Shown here: one piece after another, positions 1 to 10,600 of the stretch | Layout of the letters: each line of letters begins with the position of its first letter | How positions within the stretch are numbered: the first letter of the stretch is position 1 | Origin: Verrucomicrobiota bacterium | GTDB lineage: Bacteria; Verrucomicrobiota; Verrucomicrobiia; Limisphaerales; SIBE01 | NCBI GenBank assembly: GCA_016209525.1 | Contig: JACQWK010000308.1 | Location: 1 to 59,152 of the forward strand | DNA: 59,152 nucleotides | Direction: 5' to 3' | The notes under the pieces: generated by a model | The model's input: only the letters and a program-made list of their open reading frames with translations | Databases searched by the model: none | Told to the model about the DNA's origin: nothing | Made by a program: the position numbers and the translations under genes

Positions 1-129
1 AAAATGTGCGGACAGGAGTGTCCGCCTTACGGTCACGAACCGCGCCCGTTGCCAAAATGAGAATTGCTGGCGTCATGACCAGAAGACCGCACGCGAAGAT
101 TCCGTCCGGAAACTCGGAAGTTATTTTGC

Positions 130-825
130 ATGAGCGCTAAGAAGCCGAATCCAAACTCATCCTTGAGCGCCGGAGTGAAGAAAACCAAGGTGCTGCTGGT
201 CGATGATCACCCAATCGTGCGCGAAGGCCTGGTGAGGGTGCTGGAACGTGAATCGGACCTGGAGGTCACCGGACAAGCTGGGAGCGTTCGCGAAGCGTTG
301 GAGCAAATCGAACAGGCGCGGCCGGATTTCGCGATTGTGGACATTTCGCTGGCCGGCAGGAACGGCATCGAACTAATCAAGCAAATGCGGCTGCAGTGCC
401 CGCAATTGCCCATCTTGGTCCATTCCATGCACGAGGAGTCGGTCTATGCCGAACGCGCTTTGCGGGCCGGAGCCAGCGGTTATCTCATGAAACAGGAGGC
501 GCCGGAGAAACTGGTCCAGGCCATCCGCACGATCATGCAAGGCGAGATTTGCTTGAACCGGACCGCCGTCAGGCAGCTTGTGCATCGGCTCGCCGCCGGG
601 GCTCAAACGGAAGAAACCACTCCCTTGCTCTCCCTCACCGAGCGGGAGTTCGCGGTGTTTCGGCTCATCGGGCAGGGGCACGGCAGCGCCCAAGTCGCCG
701 AAGCATTGAGCATGGGCAAGAAGACCGTGCAAGTTCATCGCGAACACATCAAAAGGAAGCTCGGCCTCAAAGACGGCACCAGCCTGGTTCATTTCGCCAT
801 CCAGTGGATGGAATCGCAGAGCTGA
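130..825 (+). CDS. NarL/FixJ-type response regulator, orphan
   Basis: The 231-residue protein has an N-terminal receiver domain and a C-terminal LuxR-type helix-turn-helix. The receiver shows the acidic pair in VLLVDDHPIVREG near residue 24, the likely phosphoacceptor Asp in FAIVDISLAG and the conserved Lys in GYLMKQEA. The HTH begins at LTEREFAVFRLIG and ends at HREHIKRKLGL. It should be a phosphorylation-controlled DNA-binding regulator in the cytoplasm. No histidine kinase lies next to it in the window, although one could lie upstream of base 1. It resembles the regulator at 54012-54671, which does have a kinase, so the two are likely paralogues. About 18 residues precede the receiver, so the ATG at 130 gives a slightly long N-terminus. 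Targets are unknown. Confidence 0.93.
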   Translation: MSAKKPNPNSSLSAGVKKTKVLLVDDHPIVREGLVRVLERESDLEVTGQAGSVREALEQIEQARPDFAIVDISLAGRNGIELIKQMRLQCPQLPILVHSMHEESVYAERALRAGASGYLMKQEAPEKLVQAIRTIMQGEICLNRTAVRQLVHRLAAGAQTEETTPLLSLTEREFAVFRLIGQGHGSAQVAEALSMGKKTVQVHREHIKRKLGLKDGTSLVHFAIQWMESQS

Positions 826-836
826 TCGAGCGACTC

Positions 837-1280
837 TCACACGAGCAGCTCCGAGGGCGCCACCTCGAGCCGGTCAGCGATCTCGGGGGGAATTTTGGCA
901 GCGACCATTGAGCCATCCGGCTGGCGGGCGACGCACACGATGGTGACGACGCCGCGCGCGGCCTCTTCCGGCGGCGACGCGGTCAGATTCCGGAAACGAA
1001 AGCAAAAACTGAGCGATTTGGACTTCTTCTCGCGCACGAGCAGGTGGATTTCAACGAGATCTTCAAAACGCAGCGGTTTTCGAAAATCGCATTCGGCGTG
1101 GACCCTCGGAAAACCGAGCGGCGGATCACGCCGATCGAACACCACGGAGAAGCCCAGCGAACGGTAAAACGCATGCTCGGCCGTTTCCATGAACCGAAAG
1201 AAATTCGAATAGTGCATGATGCCAGCCATGTCGGTCTCGGAGAATTCGACCCGGCGCGTGGCTTTGAATTCGTAAGGCAT
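837..1280 (-). CDS. YbgC/4HBT-family acyl-CoA thioesterase
   Basis: The 147-residue protein is a single hot-dog domain. Near residues 13-35 it carries the family signature ETDMAGIMHYSNFFRFME, where the Asp is the usual catalytic residue of 4-hydroxybenzoyl-CoA/YbgC-type thioesterases. It should hydrolyse a short or aromatic acyl-CoA in the cytoplasm; the substrate cannot be read from sequence. It is convergent with the response regulator, with 11 bases between the two stops. It does not sit with Tol-Pal genes, so the usual YbgC context is missing. The length is normal for the family. Confidence 0.88.
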   Translation of the reverse strand: MPYEFKATRRVEFSETDMAGIMHYSNFFRFMETAEHAFYRSLGFSVVFDRRDPPLGFPRVHAECDFRKPLRFEDLVEIHLLVREKKSKSLSFCFRFRNLTASPPEEAARGVVTIVCVARQPDGSMVAAKIPPEIADRLEVAPSELLV

Positions 1281-1584
1281 GGGCGGATTTTAGATTCTTG
1301 AGGTCCGATTTGCGATGGGAAACAAGCAACCTTTTCGTCTCTCGTTCACTTCGATGGACGACATCGAGTGCCTCTTCCGAATCGTTTTGGCTGGCTAATG
1401 AGTTCTGTCGCCCCTCCGGGGCTAGCGACGTTTCTTGGCCGGTGTCCCACGGCTCACGCCGTGGGCTACGGTCTGGCCGCCCCTCCGGGGCTCGTTTCCC
1501 GCCAGTCGCTCCACGGACACCGCTTCCTCGTGGCCATCCAAAATGTCCAAATTCGGCAGCAGACTGGAAGCCCACCTTGCTTCC
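1281..1584. repeat. Gene-free gap with palindromic repeat unit
   Basis: No gene is seen. Positions 1446-1465 form a perfect palindrome, cccacggctcacgccgtggg, followed by ctacg. It is bracketed by two copies of cgcccctccggggct at about 1409-1423 and 1478-1492. A related unit with one change in the palindrome occurs at 33525-33550, so this is a dispersed intergenic repeat. Confidence 0.7.
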
Positions 1585-2892
1585 TCAGGCCTGTTCTGGC
1601 CGGACAGCAGGCACTACCTCCTCGAACACCCGGGCCATTTCTCGAGCCATGCGCTCGACGGAGAAATGTTGGAGCGCCGCAGTCCGTCCGGCTTCGCCCA
1701 TGGTGCGGCGGGTTTCCGAGTCTAAGAGCACTTGTTCGATCGAGCTGGCAAGCGCTTCAGCAGAGCCGGGCTCGCAAAGCGCACCTCCCCTCGAAGCTTC
1801 CACGAGTTCAGGGAACGACGCGTGTCGAGGTTGTACGACTGGCAGTCCCGCGGCCCAGGCTTCGATGAGGTAAAGTCCAAACGCTTCGCCATAGAGCGCC
1901 GGAACCGAAAACACGGAAAGCGAACGCAAGAAGGCCTGTTTGCCCTCGCGGTCAAGATTCGGATGGAACTGCGCGTCGGCGACAACGCCTTGGTTTTCGA
2001 GGCGCGCGCGCAGGGTGGCCACGAATCGTTCGTCGGCGGGTCCGCATCCGCCACCCACGTGAAGCTTCAAGTCTTTCACCCGGTTCCGCTGCTTCAAAAG
2101 GATGAACGCCTCGACCAACGTGTCCAACCCCTTCTCGCGGCACATGCGAGCGAAGTAACCGAGCACGGGCGGATGCGGTGGCGAGGAAGGGGGCGCGAAG
2201 CCATCGAGGTTGATACCGTTGTGGACGATCCTCAGGCGCTCAGCAGGAAGCCCGAGCCTCCGGGCCATCAGTTCGCCGAAATAGCGGCTGGGAGCAACGA
2301 ACAAATCGACTTCCGCCGCGCGTTCGGCCAGGATTTGCCAAGCCGCGTCTTTGTGAGGCGGCGGAAGCGCGTCCAAGAACGAGTCCTCCCCTTGCAGGAC
2401 GCAGATGATCGGAGCGCGGAGATCCCGCTTAAGCTGCCGCGCCAGGCCGACGAGCAAGGCATTTGAAAGGCAGATCACGTCCGAAGCAGCCTGCGTCTTC
2501 AGCCAGGAGGTCAGTTCATTCAGCTCTCGCGCTTGGTGCCCTTCTTCGCCGCGAAGCATGGAAATCGTGAGATCTCCCACGTCGGCCGCTCTGGTTTTTG
2601 CGGCCCTGTCCGCGGCCCAACGGAGGAGGGTTGGCGCCGCCAGCCAGCGGTGGAGCCAATGGGGAGCTTTTCGGAAGAGCGCCGACTTTTGATCCAAATA
2701 GACGTTGATTCCGCCGAAGAAAATCGGTGTGCCTGCGCTCTGGTCTTCTTCTTCAAGCTTGAGCGGAAGATAGAGAGGGACGAGCAGGGTCGAGTGCCCC
2801 ATCTTGCGGAGCGCGGCGACAAGGGCGTTATCGCGGAAACAATTCCCGCAGTACATCCCGCCGGCGCCGGGCGTGATTTGGACGATATTCAT
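1585..2892 (-). CDS. GT4-family glycosyltransferase
   Basis: From the ATG at 2892 the protein is 435 residues and begins MNIVQITPGAGGMYCGNC, the typical first strand and Gly-rich loop of a GT-B glycosyltransferase. The upstream in-frame extension to 3045 runs through an intergenic repeat and is rejected. The C-terminal half holds the GT4 nucleotide-sugar domain, including YFARMCREKGLDTLVEAF and the EX7E motif in EAFGLYLIEAWAAGLPVV. It should transfer an activated hexose to a lipid or glycan acceptor at the cytoplasmic face. Acceptor and sugar are not predictable and no other glycan gene is adjacent. Confidence 0.9.
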   Translation of the reverse strand: MNIVQITPGAGGMYCGNCFRDNALVAALRKMGHSTLLVPLYLPLKLEEEDQSAGTPIFFGGINVYLDQKSALFRKAPHWLHRWLAAPTLLRWAADRAAKTRAADVGDLTISMLRGEEGHQARELNELTSWLKTQAASDVICLSNALLVGLARQLKRDLRAPIICVLQGEDSFLDALPPPHKDAAWQILAERAAEVDLFVAPSRYFGELMARRLGLPAERLRIVHNGINLDGFAPPSSPPHPPVLGYFARMCREKGLDTLVEAFILLKQRNRVKDLKLHVGGGCGPADERFVATLRARLENQGVVADAQFHPNLDREGKQAFLRSLSVFSVPALYGEAFGLYLIEAWAAGLPVVQPRHASFPELVEASRGGALCEPGSAEALASSIEQVLLDSETRRTMGEAGRTAALQHFSVERMAREMARVFEEVVPAVRPEQA

Positions 2893-2930
2893 CGCGTTCG
2901 AGCGTGATGCGTGATACGTGAACCGCGTTC

Positions 2931-3026
2931 TTAGAGCGTGTTTTGACAATGCCTTTTGGGTGGAACAGGCCACTGGCCTGTTGCGGCAGGCTACCAGCCT
3001 GCCGCCATTTTCAAAACACGCCCTTA
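2931..3026. repeat. Nested palindromic repeat ending in a stop codon
   Basis: Outer inverted arms lie at about 2931-2952 (core gcgtgttttgacaatg) and 3005-3026 (core cattttcaaaacacgc). They enclose two adjacent palindromes, aacaggccactggcctgtt at 2964-2982 and ggcaggctaccagcctgcc at 2985-3003. The outermost bases of the right arm are the TAA stop of the cysteine desulfurase (3024-3026, minus strand). The element fills nearly the whole gap between two minus-strand genes and could also act as a terminator-like hairpin. Confidence 0.8.
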
Positions 3027-4184
3027 ACGGCTGAGACCGCGGCACACTTTTAGCAGCGCTTCATTCAACGCCCGCCACTCGGCTTCTGTCGTTTCCCAGC
3101 CGCTGCTGAAGCGCAAAACGCGCCCGGCTTCGGCGGGCGAATAGCCCATCGCGGCCAAGACGTGCGAAGGTTCTTCCCGCCCGCTCGCGCAAGCCGAGCC
3201 GGTGGAGACGGCAAAACCGATCTTGTCCAACTTGACGACCCAGCGTTGCTGGCAGTCCGCCTCCGGCATCAAGGCGGAAACCGTGTTCCAAAGCCGCGCC
3301 GTGCCGCGGCCGACAATTTCCGATCCGGCTAAATCCGCCAGCATCCGGGCTTCAAAATCCGATCGGGCTCTTTCCATTCTCCATGGGCCATTCTCCAACT
3401 TCGCCGACCGCAACTCCGCCTCACGCACTTCCAGCGCCGCGACCATGGCGAGCACGCCCGGCACGTTCTCCGTTCCGGCCCGGCGGCCTTCCTGTTGTTG
3501 GCCTCCGTGTAACATGGGTTCCACGCGGCCTTTTGCGGGGCATTTTAGGAAACCCGTGCCTTTCGGCCCGCCGAATTTATGGGCGGAACCGCTGACGAAA
3601 TCACATTCGCCCAGGCCGTTGGCCGGCAATTTTCCGATCCACTGGGTGGCATCGCAAAAAAATGGGATTCCCTGCATGCGGCACAACGCGAGGACCTCGC
3701 GCCACGGTTGCAGCACGCCGGTCTCATTGTTTGCGGCCAGGACCGCCACCACGCCGGGGCGGCGTTTGCCGCACTCGACCCGTAGTCGAGCCACATCGAC
3801 CACTCCGCGATGCGTGACCGGAATAAGCCGGTGCCGGCGTGGGAAGTAATGGCGCGCGGCCTCAAGCACGCAGGGGTGTTCGACCGACGAAATCCACGCT
3901 TCGGCATCCGGAGGGAGCGTTCGCACGAAATGATGCAGCGCCATGTTGTTCGACTCCGTCGCCCCCGAAGTCCAGACGATATCGAGCGGGTCGCAACCGA
4001 GGCACGCCGCCAGTTTCTGCCGGGCGTCCGCCAGCGCCGCATCGGCCCGGCTGCCGACGCGATGGGGGCTGGACGGATTGCCGATGAACTTCTCGCTCGC
4101 TTCCAACCAGGCTTGCTTGGCCGCGGGATGCAGCGGCGAAGTGGCGTTATGGTCGAAGTAGATCACGGGAATCTCTCCAGGCAC
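3024..4184 (-). CDS. Cysteine desulfurase (NifS/IscS-like)
   Basis: The 386-residue fold-type I PLP enzyme starts with YFDHNATSPLHPAAKQAW, the classical NifS opening. The PLP lysine is in SAHKFGGPKGTGFL near residue 200, and the persulfide cysteine loop is STGSACASGREEPSHVL near residue 330. SGATESNNMAL binds the cofactor phosphate. It removes sulfur from cysteine for Fe-S clusters, thiolated tRNA or cofactors. No IscU, SufBC or MnmA gene is adjacent, so the acceptor is unknown. Around residues 265-275 the sequence KLENGPWRMERARS is encoded by a motif resembling a dispersed repeat (bases 3373-3402). The ATG at 4184 lies 9 bases from a palindromic element that probably abuts its promoter. Confidence 0.93.
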   Translation of the reverse strand: MPGEIPVIYFDHNATSPLHPAAKQAWLEASEKFIGNPSSPHRVGSRADAALADARQKLAACLGCDPLDIVWTSGATESNNMALHHFVRTLPPDAEAWISSVEHPCVLEAARHYFPRRHRLIPVTHRGVVDVARLRVECGKRRPGVVAVLAANNETGVLQPWREVLALCRMQGIPFFCDATQWIGKLPANGLGECDFVSGSAHKFGGPKGTGFLKCPAKGRVEPMLHGGQQQEGRRAGTENVPGVLAMVAALEVREAELRSAKLENGPWRMERARSDFEARMLADLAGSEIVGRGTARLWNTVSALMPEADCQQRWVVKLDKIGFAVSTGSACASGREEPSHVLAAMGYSPAEAGRVLRFSSGWETTEAEWRALNEALLKVCRGLSR

Positions 4185-4192
4185 CGCCGATT

Positions 4193-4288
4193 CGTAGCCG
4201 CCGAGGTAACGAGGCGGACCGTGTCAAATCCGTAATCCGTGATCCGTAATCCGTGGTTGGGGTCCGCCTCCTCACGTCGGCGGCTGCG
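4193..4288. repeat. Inverted-arm repeat, family A (copy 1)
   Basis: The left arm cgtagccgccgaggtaacga (4193-4212, continuing through ggcggac) is mirrored by the right arm at 4262-4288, which reads gtccgcctcctcacgtcgg and onward. The centre holds short tandem units of the type cgtaatccgtgatccgtaat. Full copies lie at 27711-27812 and 36442-36515, a decayed copy at 13775-13850, and half copies at 38065-38092 and 47442-47476. Confidence 0.85.
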
Positions 4289-4896
4289 GTTCATGGTCTT
4301 AATGCGACCTTGTCTGGCTTGGAGGCTTTCATGGAGCATGCCCCGAGTCCCGCGATCTGCGATGAAGTTCATGCGGGCAAGCTAGCAGAATGCCAGGTTC
4401 CGTCAAACCACGCGCCGAAATCGCCCGCCGCCCTCATCTAATCCGCTCTGATCCATCCGGATCGCGGAGCGACGCGATGATGGTAGCTGTGGGATTTATC
4501 CCACGGTGCATTCTCTTCAAACGGACTGCGCCGCGGAGCGGCGTTAGAGGGTTGCACCGCCCGTTGAATTGATCAGCGCTTCCCATTTCTCTTAGGCTCT
4601 ATTGATCCCGGCGTGGATCAATGGAACTTGCGAGCGCTTTCACTGGCGCTTCGTGTGCAGGGCTCCAATTTCACAAGCATGACGAGCATGATTCAGGTAC
4701 GCAGAATGGTTCGCGCAATCGGATCCTGGAAGGGGGTGTCCGCAACCGATGCAGCCACGAGGTGCCGGTGGCTTCTGGACTGCGGTGGCAAGCGAAGCGC
4801 GACACCGCTTTGGCCTGGGGCGGCTTGTGCCTTGTGGAACACGACCACCTGTCGTCCGGGCAAATCTGGAGCGCCGACCGCCTTTTCTCGGTTTAC
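4289..4896. repeat. Gene-free gap with family B repeat arm
   Basis: No convincing gene is seen between the desulfurase and the helicase. Bases 4777-4811 hold a 35-base unit beginning ggactgcggtggcaagcgaa. Its reverse complement recurs at 13591-13625 with two mismatches, on the far side of the helicase/ATPase module. A further stem (gtgggatttatcccac) lies near 4489-4505. The small open frames here code for repeat-derived peptides only. Confidence 0.65.
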
Positions 4897-7647
4897 TTAA
4901 GCGATGACGGCGGCCACGAGAAGCAACGATGCATTTGCAGTACCGCGAGCGGAAGCCTCGCGATTTCCAGCGAGTCGTCGCAGCGTCTGCTGCGCTAACT
5001 TGCGCGCTTCCTCCAACATCTCAAGAGGCAACGCAGGCTTCGCGGCTGTGCCTGGTTCCACGCTTCCCAATAGTAACGCGGCGTCACTGGCGGAGAGGAG
5101 CATCAGTTCTCCAGAGTCACGCACAAAACACACGCCCAGCGAATCCGGCACCGACAGTCTCCGCGCTTTGCCCAGCCAGCGCAGAGCATACACCAGGACC
5201 CACCCCGGACCGTGAGGCCAGTGCCCACCTGCTCGGAGCGAAAATGCGCTTTCGGCCTGTCGGGCGTGCATCGCGGTCTGGAACACCCAATCGGTGAAAG
5301 GTTCGCCAAAGCCGGCCAGCAGCGGACGAATCGGTTGCCCTCGAACGGTCCCCAAATCCTGGCCTCGCACTGCGGCATATACTTCACGGTCAAAGACGAC
5401 ATGCATGGTGCGCGATGGACGGAATACGGGATCCCGGAATGCGGCCGGCAGATCGAAGCTGAACACCTCTGGCACGAACTGATTCAGGCTGTTGCGTGTT
5501 TCGCGCAACCGAATCCCGTGGTGTTCGCACGCAAACCTGTAGGCCGATTTGAAGTGTTCGCAGGTGAGCGTCGGCCTCAGTCGGTTGGCGTCGTCCGACA
5601 GCCCGAGTTCCGCTCCAAACAAGCCGCGCCATCGTTCGACAGACTGAACCGCATTGCGGATCCACTCGTCCATTTCTCCCTCGCTCACTTTGCGTCCCGC
5701 TTGGGACTCGGCAAACAGGCGCGCAGCATCGACTTGCTCCGCGACCTGACCAAGAATCATTTCGCGGTAATCCTCGATCATGCCCGGCCCGGCCAACGCC
5801 ATCGTTCGCCGAATCACGTCCAGGCGCTCGAGGATTCGCGTCGAAATATGCTGATCCCACGAATCCGGCACCCGGAGGTTGAAGACCTGGACGACTCGCT
5901 TCTGTCCGTAACGGTCGAGACGCCCAATTCGCTGCTGAAGCCGCATCGGGTTCCATGGCAGATCGTAATTCACCATGACGTGGCAGGCGCGCTGGAGGTT
6001 GACGCCTTCTCCCCCTGCTTCCGTGGAAACCAGAAAGCGTGACTGATTCTCGAAGCGCAATCGGGCTTGCTTCCGCTCCTGCATTTCGACTTCTCCGTGG
6101 ACCACTTCGACCGTCACGCCGGGGAATAGCCCCACGAGCCGTTCACGGAGCAATTCTTGCGTCACCCGATACTGAGTGAACATGAGCTCCTTCACTCCGG
6201 TCTCCGCTTTGTCCAAATCGGTCAACAACTGCGCGCACTGTTTCCACTTCGAGTCCACGGCCAATCCGCGCAGCCGGCCCAGCAGGGCGTCCAACAACTG
6301 GCGCTCGCTGCCGAAGAAAGCCTTGGCGGGGAGGACGAAATCCTTGGGAGGGCCGTCGCCGTCCTCATCCTCGTCCAGGTCGCCGAGCAGTTCACTGAGT
6401 TTGCTGACCTTGCCATCCAAGGCGTCCAGCCGGCGCTGCAAAGCGCGGTCCAGCGCTGCCCAACTGCTCGCGGCGATCTTGTGGAACGTGTGCATCACGA
6501 GTTGAACCACCAGTTGGGTCCCGCGATCCGAGTCGCGCGCGAAGTCGAGGCTCTTTAGGATGTATTCAGTCAAGAGACGGGAAACCTCGGTCTCCTCGAC
6601 TGTCCAATGAACGTCGAGAGTGATCGTTTGATGCCCCTTGAACAACGGCTTGCCATCCCAGTCCACGGCTCGGGACTTGGGCGTTCGGGTCAGGGTTTCC
6701 ACCAAGGCGGCGGGAGCGAGTTGTTCGACGCACTTTCGGTCCGTCTTGAAGAGATCGGGGCGTGCCAGATTCAGCAGATGGACGAACCGCTCATCGTCGC
6801 CCTGGTGCGGCGTGCCGGAGAGCAACAGCAGCCGGGGCGAACGCGGCGTTTGGTCGTTGTTCTCGACATGCCGGATGAGCCGGCTCTGGACCAGAAACTC
6901 AAAAAGGCGGTAGTTCGCCGTCTTCTCAAGCTTTTGCGTCAGGAAGCGGCGTTGGGCCGTGAGCCTGTGCGCTTCGTCGCAGACGACCAGGTCAAACCCG
7001 CCGGTCTGCGTGAGCAATTCGCGGTATTCCTCGCGCTTGAGCCGGTCCAGCGGCGCGATAACGAGCGCTTGAGTGCGCCAACTCGCGGCCAACTTGCCGT
7101 CGAAATTCTCGCCCATGATCGAGAAGTCCAGCCCGAAATGCTCGTCCATTTCGTCCTGCCACTGGGTCGCCAGGCCGGTTGGGCACACGATCATGATCCG
7201 TTGCGGCGGCTCGCGCCGCATCAGGCAGGTGATGAGCAACCCGGCTTCGACAGTCTTGCCCAGGCCGACATCGTCCGCCAGCACGTGACCGAAACGATCC
7301 GCCGAAAGCACCTTGTCCAGCACGAAAGCCTGGTGCGGCAAGGGTTGCACGGCCGACTTGGTGAAGCCGCCGGTCAAATTGTTCTCCCCCAACACGAGGC
7401 CGACCGCTAGCTTGCGGCGGAAAGCGGCCACATCGCCCCAACGGCCGGCGGCAGCGTCTGCCAATGGGTCTTCCACGGGTTTGAGGTCGGTGGCCGCGGC
7501 GTTCACCAGGTTGTCGAGATGGTCGAACGCCACCTGCAAACGCTGGTCGCCGAACGCATCCTCCTCCACGTAACGGACCAATCCGAAACCGTATTCCGGG
7601 TGCGCGCGATGGATGACGCGAGAGTTGGAACCAGCGGCGTTGCTCAT
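4897..7647 (-). CDS. SNF2/RapA-like DEAD/DEAH helicase
   Basis: From the ATG at 7647 the protein is 916 residues. The in-frame extension to 7812 would overlap the upstream gene and is rejected. Superfamily 2 motifs are clear: Walker A in LADDVGLGKTVEAGLL near residue 123, Walker B VVCDEAHRL near 220, motif III LLLSGTPHQG near 273, motif V STEAGGEGVNLQ and motif VI MRLQQRIGRLDRYGQ near 570. It should be an ATP-driven DNA translocase. The last 300 or so residues match nothing I know. It begins 4 bases after the stop of the giant GHKL protein, so both are very likely on one transcript. DrmD-type DISARM helicases and RapA are the nearest relatives I can think of, but no methylase, DrmA, DrmB or DrmC accompanies it. 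A two 60-base spot count gave high GC here (68%) against 47% in the partner gene. Confidence 0.92.
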   Translation of the reverse strand: MSNAAGSNSRVIHRAHPEYGFGLVRYVEEDAFGDQRLQVAFDHLDNLVNAAATDLKPVEDPLADAAAGRWGDVAAFRRKLAVGLVLGENNLTGGFTKSAVQPLPHQAFVLDKVLSADRFGHVLADDVGLGKTVEAGLLITCLMRREPPQRIMIVCPTGLATQWQDEMDEHFGLDFSIMGENFDGKLAASWRTQALVIAPLDRLKREEYRELLTQTGGFDLVVCDEAHRLTAQRRFLTQKLEKTANYRLFEFLVQSRLIRHVENNDQTPRSPRLLLLSGTPHQGDDERFVHLLNLARPDLFKTDRKCVEQLAPAALVETLTRTPKSRAVDWDGKPLFKGHQTITLDVHWTVEETEVSRLLTEYILKSLDFARDSDRGTQLVVQLVMHTFHKIAASSWAALDRALQRRLDALDGKVSKLSELLGDLDEDEDGDGPPKDFVLPAKAFFGSERQLLDALLGRLRGLAVDSKWKQCAQLLTDLDKAETGVKELMFTQYRVTQELLRERLVGLFPGVTVEVVHGEVEMQERKQARLRFENQSRFLVSTEAGGEGVNLQRACHVMVNYDLPWNPMRLQQRIGRLDRYGQKRVVQVFNLRVPDSWDQHISTRILERLDVIRRTMALAGPGMIEDYREMILGQVAEQVDAARLFAESQAGRKVSEGEMDEWIRNAVQSVERWRGLFGAELGLSDDANRLRPTLTCEHFKSAYRFACEHHGIRLRETRNSLNQFVPEVFSFDLPAAFRDPVFRPSRTMHVVFDREVYAAVRGQDLGTVRGQPIRPLLAGFGEPFTDWVFQTAMHARQAESAFSLRAGGHWPHGPGWVLVYALRWLGKARRLSVPDSLGVCFVRDSGELMLLSASDAALLLGSVEPGTAAKPALPLEMLEEARKLAQQTLRRLAGNREASARGTANASLLLVAAVIA

Positions 7648-7651
7648 GCGG

Positions 7652-10600
7652 TCAGTCGGAAAGTCCCATGTGAAGCAAGGGGATGTCGTAGAAGGGTAAC
7701 AGGTGGCGACCGAACTGAGCATCGCCTCGAAGTTTTTCGTAGAGGCGCTCGCTGATTTCTGCGAGAGACCGGAAGTCAGTTCGAGCGGCAAGTTGTGGAT
7801 CGATCCAGACAATGCTGGCGGCCGCTTGACGAACGGGTGTGCAGGCGAAAAAGGAAAGTGGTTTGAGGTCCGGCGATATGATTTCCAACCGACACAACTC
7901 CCTCACCACAAAGAAAAGTGGTGCTCCGGCGCTTTGGCCTAGCACACCGGCCCACGCCTGCTGGCCCACAATCTGCCCACTGCGAAGGAACCCTGGAAGA
8001 TCACGGGAACGGGCCTTGTCGGCGGCCAGACGCAACACCGTATCGGCGAACTCATGCTCCCAAACCAGTTCATGAACTTTGCGCACGTCGTAAAAAACTC
8101 GCCGCCAGTACTCAGCCCATTCGCCGGTCGCTCCCGCATCACGATGAGTCCGGAGCACAAGCTTGGAAAACAGGTCGGAAGTCCGCTCCGCAAAATCGCA
8201 TTCTTCCGACGTTACCGTCCAAAACCCAGAGCCTTCGAGGTTTTCTGCCCAGAACCTCCTGAGAGTCTCCATCCGGCCACGTGCGGACATCAGGCATGCC
8301 AACCCGAGCATTCGGTACCACACTCGCCGACCACTGTCTGTGTCCGGATGAGACAACTCGTGGCGCAATCTCGCTGTTCGTTGCCCCGGTGCCGTTTGAT
8401 CGCCGGGGTAAAGCAGGGTCCAGTTGGCGCCGTCGAGAGTGTAATCTGGCACCGCATCTTTTCGTTTTTCCCACCAATGCCACAGGTTCGCAACGGTCCA
8501 AGGCTCGACTGCCTCTTCGTCGCGCGGCGGCAATCGCGGGCATAGCTTTTCTTCGAGAATCCGTTTCGCACGTTCCATCTCACCGCTAGCGATTGCGTCC
8601 ATTGAGCCGAGATTTGCGCGAAAAGCAGCGCTCTCGAAATCCGACTGGACCGTCCGCAACACGGGGGCGCCCGCGCCGAGACTGCCTACGATCGAATCCA
8701 GACTAACCTTTTCCTGCGCGTCGCGGAGCGATCGTGGCAGTCGTTCCTCGACGCGCGTATCGATCCAATCTTCTGTCGAGTAACCCCATCGATGGACAAA
8801 AGCTGCGAGACGCCGCACCAGAGCGGTAGGAAACGTGAAATCCGCGGCAGCGCATGTCCTAATCCCACAAGGAACATGGTCGCAAAGGAACTCTGCGATG
8901 CCCTTGTACTCCTTGACCAAGCTGTCATGATGAGCCTCAAATCGTTGGCTTAGCTGGGCTTCGCCATCGCGCAAATGGAGCACATCCGCCCACGCCAACC
9001 AGTGACTGATCTCGCAACCTCCTGTCAGGCGCTTGCGGCACAAATCTCCGACGCTCCGCAGGCACGCGGCAAGAAGCGTTTCATTCGCGGCGCTGTTGCG
9101 AATGCCTTGACGAGCCGAATCGGTCTCGAAGTCTCCGTTCGCGAGGAAATCGAGCGGAAAGTCGTCCTCGGTCTCAAAAGTGAGCCGAATCCAGCGCCAG
9201 GTGGGATCAAGTTCTGTCGGAAGATCGGACTGCAAGCGCCCGGCCAATCGAAGCGCCACGGAGAATCGCCGTGCCGGCCCGCTCTGCCGGCTTCCAAGAA
9301 CCTCGCCTCGAAAAACGAGAAACCGTTCACAAACCGAGGGAACAGACTGCGCGACCTCAGTGACTGTCCATCCGTCTGCAGCCTGTTCGCGAGTGATCGC
9401 CCAACGCCATTCAAACCGGTCCGCCTGGACGCGGATCCGATTCACACGTTGAAGAAAAACAAAGCTGGCAGGGGAAAAAATGGGCAATGGGCGATGTTGG
9501 CCGTCCAAGCTTGGCAATCGAAGCAGCCTCATAGCCGCTGTCTTCGAGCATCTAAATGCGAACTTCGTCAGTGGACTGAACCAGGTGGCGTCTCGCTGTG
9601 GATTGACAGGATTGAGCAGGAGCATGTCCTGAATGGCGAATCGATAGGGTCCGCTTTCAACGTGGACTGTTTCTGCCACCGTGAAAATCGATTTGAACCC
9701 TCGATTAAATCGGCCGATCCAGCCCTCGGAAAGCGGTGTCTCCCCGCTTGGAGTGCTGACGATGAGCCTGATGTCATCACGGTCCTGCAAAGTACTGTCC
9801 GATTTCTTTACCTGTTCGTTGAAATGACGGCCGGAGTGGGTCACGACGCCTTCCCAGGCAGCGTCCATTGTCGGAGGTCTCAAGACGAATTCAAACTCGC
9901 ATTGGGAAGCCAGCTCACCCGGCTTGGTATCGTAGGCGCTCTCGGCGTTCTGAAGCAGTTCACGGATGACGTGGTGTTCCCGGTATCCTAGGTCGGTTAC
10001 CTCAGTTTGCAGCAGAGTTTGGAGGATTTCTTTGCGGAAGTCAGAATAGAGCCTGGCATGGTCAGGATTGGGCTCGTGCCAACGTCGCCGAAATTCCTCA
10101 TTGTCTCGCACCTTCCGACTGTAAAGAGCGAGAACCTCATTGAACTGTCGATCTTCAATGTGAGCGGTCGTCTTCGTGGTGATGACCTTCCCCTCCTTGA
10201 CAGCGAAAGGGGCTCTACGCAGCTCTGCCACGACTTCGCTTCCACGATGCCAGAGCACGTCAATTCGTCCAAGACAGCCCATTAGGGCTTCGCCGCATGC
10301 TCGCAACATCCCACGAAAGACTGAGTCTTCTCGTGTGGCGGCTTCGACCTGCTCAAGGGTAATGGGCAGACAGAGCCCCTCCGTTATGACATCGATTTCG
10401 AGATCGCTAATTTGGAGGCACGCCTCAGCAATTGCCGCGATGCGCCGAAGAATTTCTGGCAGTTCCTGAGCACGAAGCCAGCGTCGCTCCGGGTGATTCA
10501 AGAGCGGCAAGTTGGCAGCAGCGTCGCCCGTGCCGCTCAACAGCAGTGGTGTCACAGTCGGGTTCAAGAGGTCCTTCAGCAAGACACTGGTCTGGTTGGT

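Noticed and set aside
4613..4998. 95-125-codon frames between desulfurase and helicase
   Set aside because: They run through a repeat arm into the antisense of the helicase end and show no motif.
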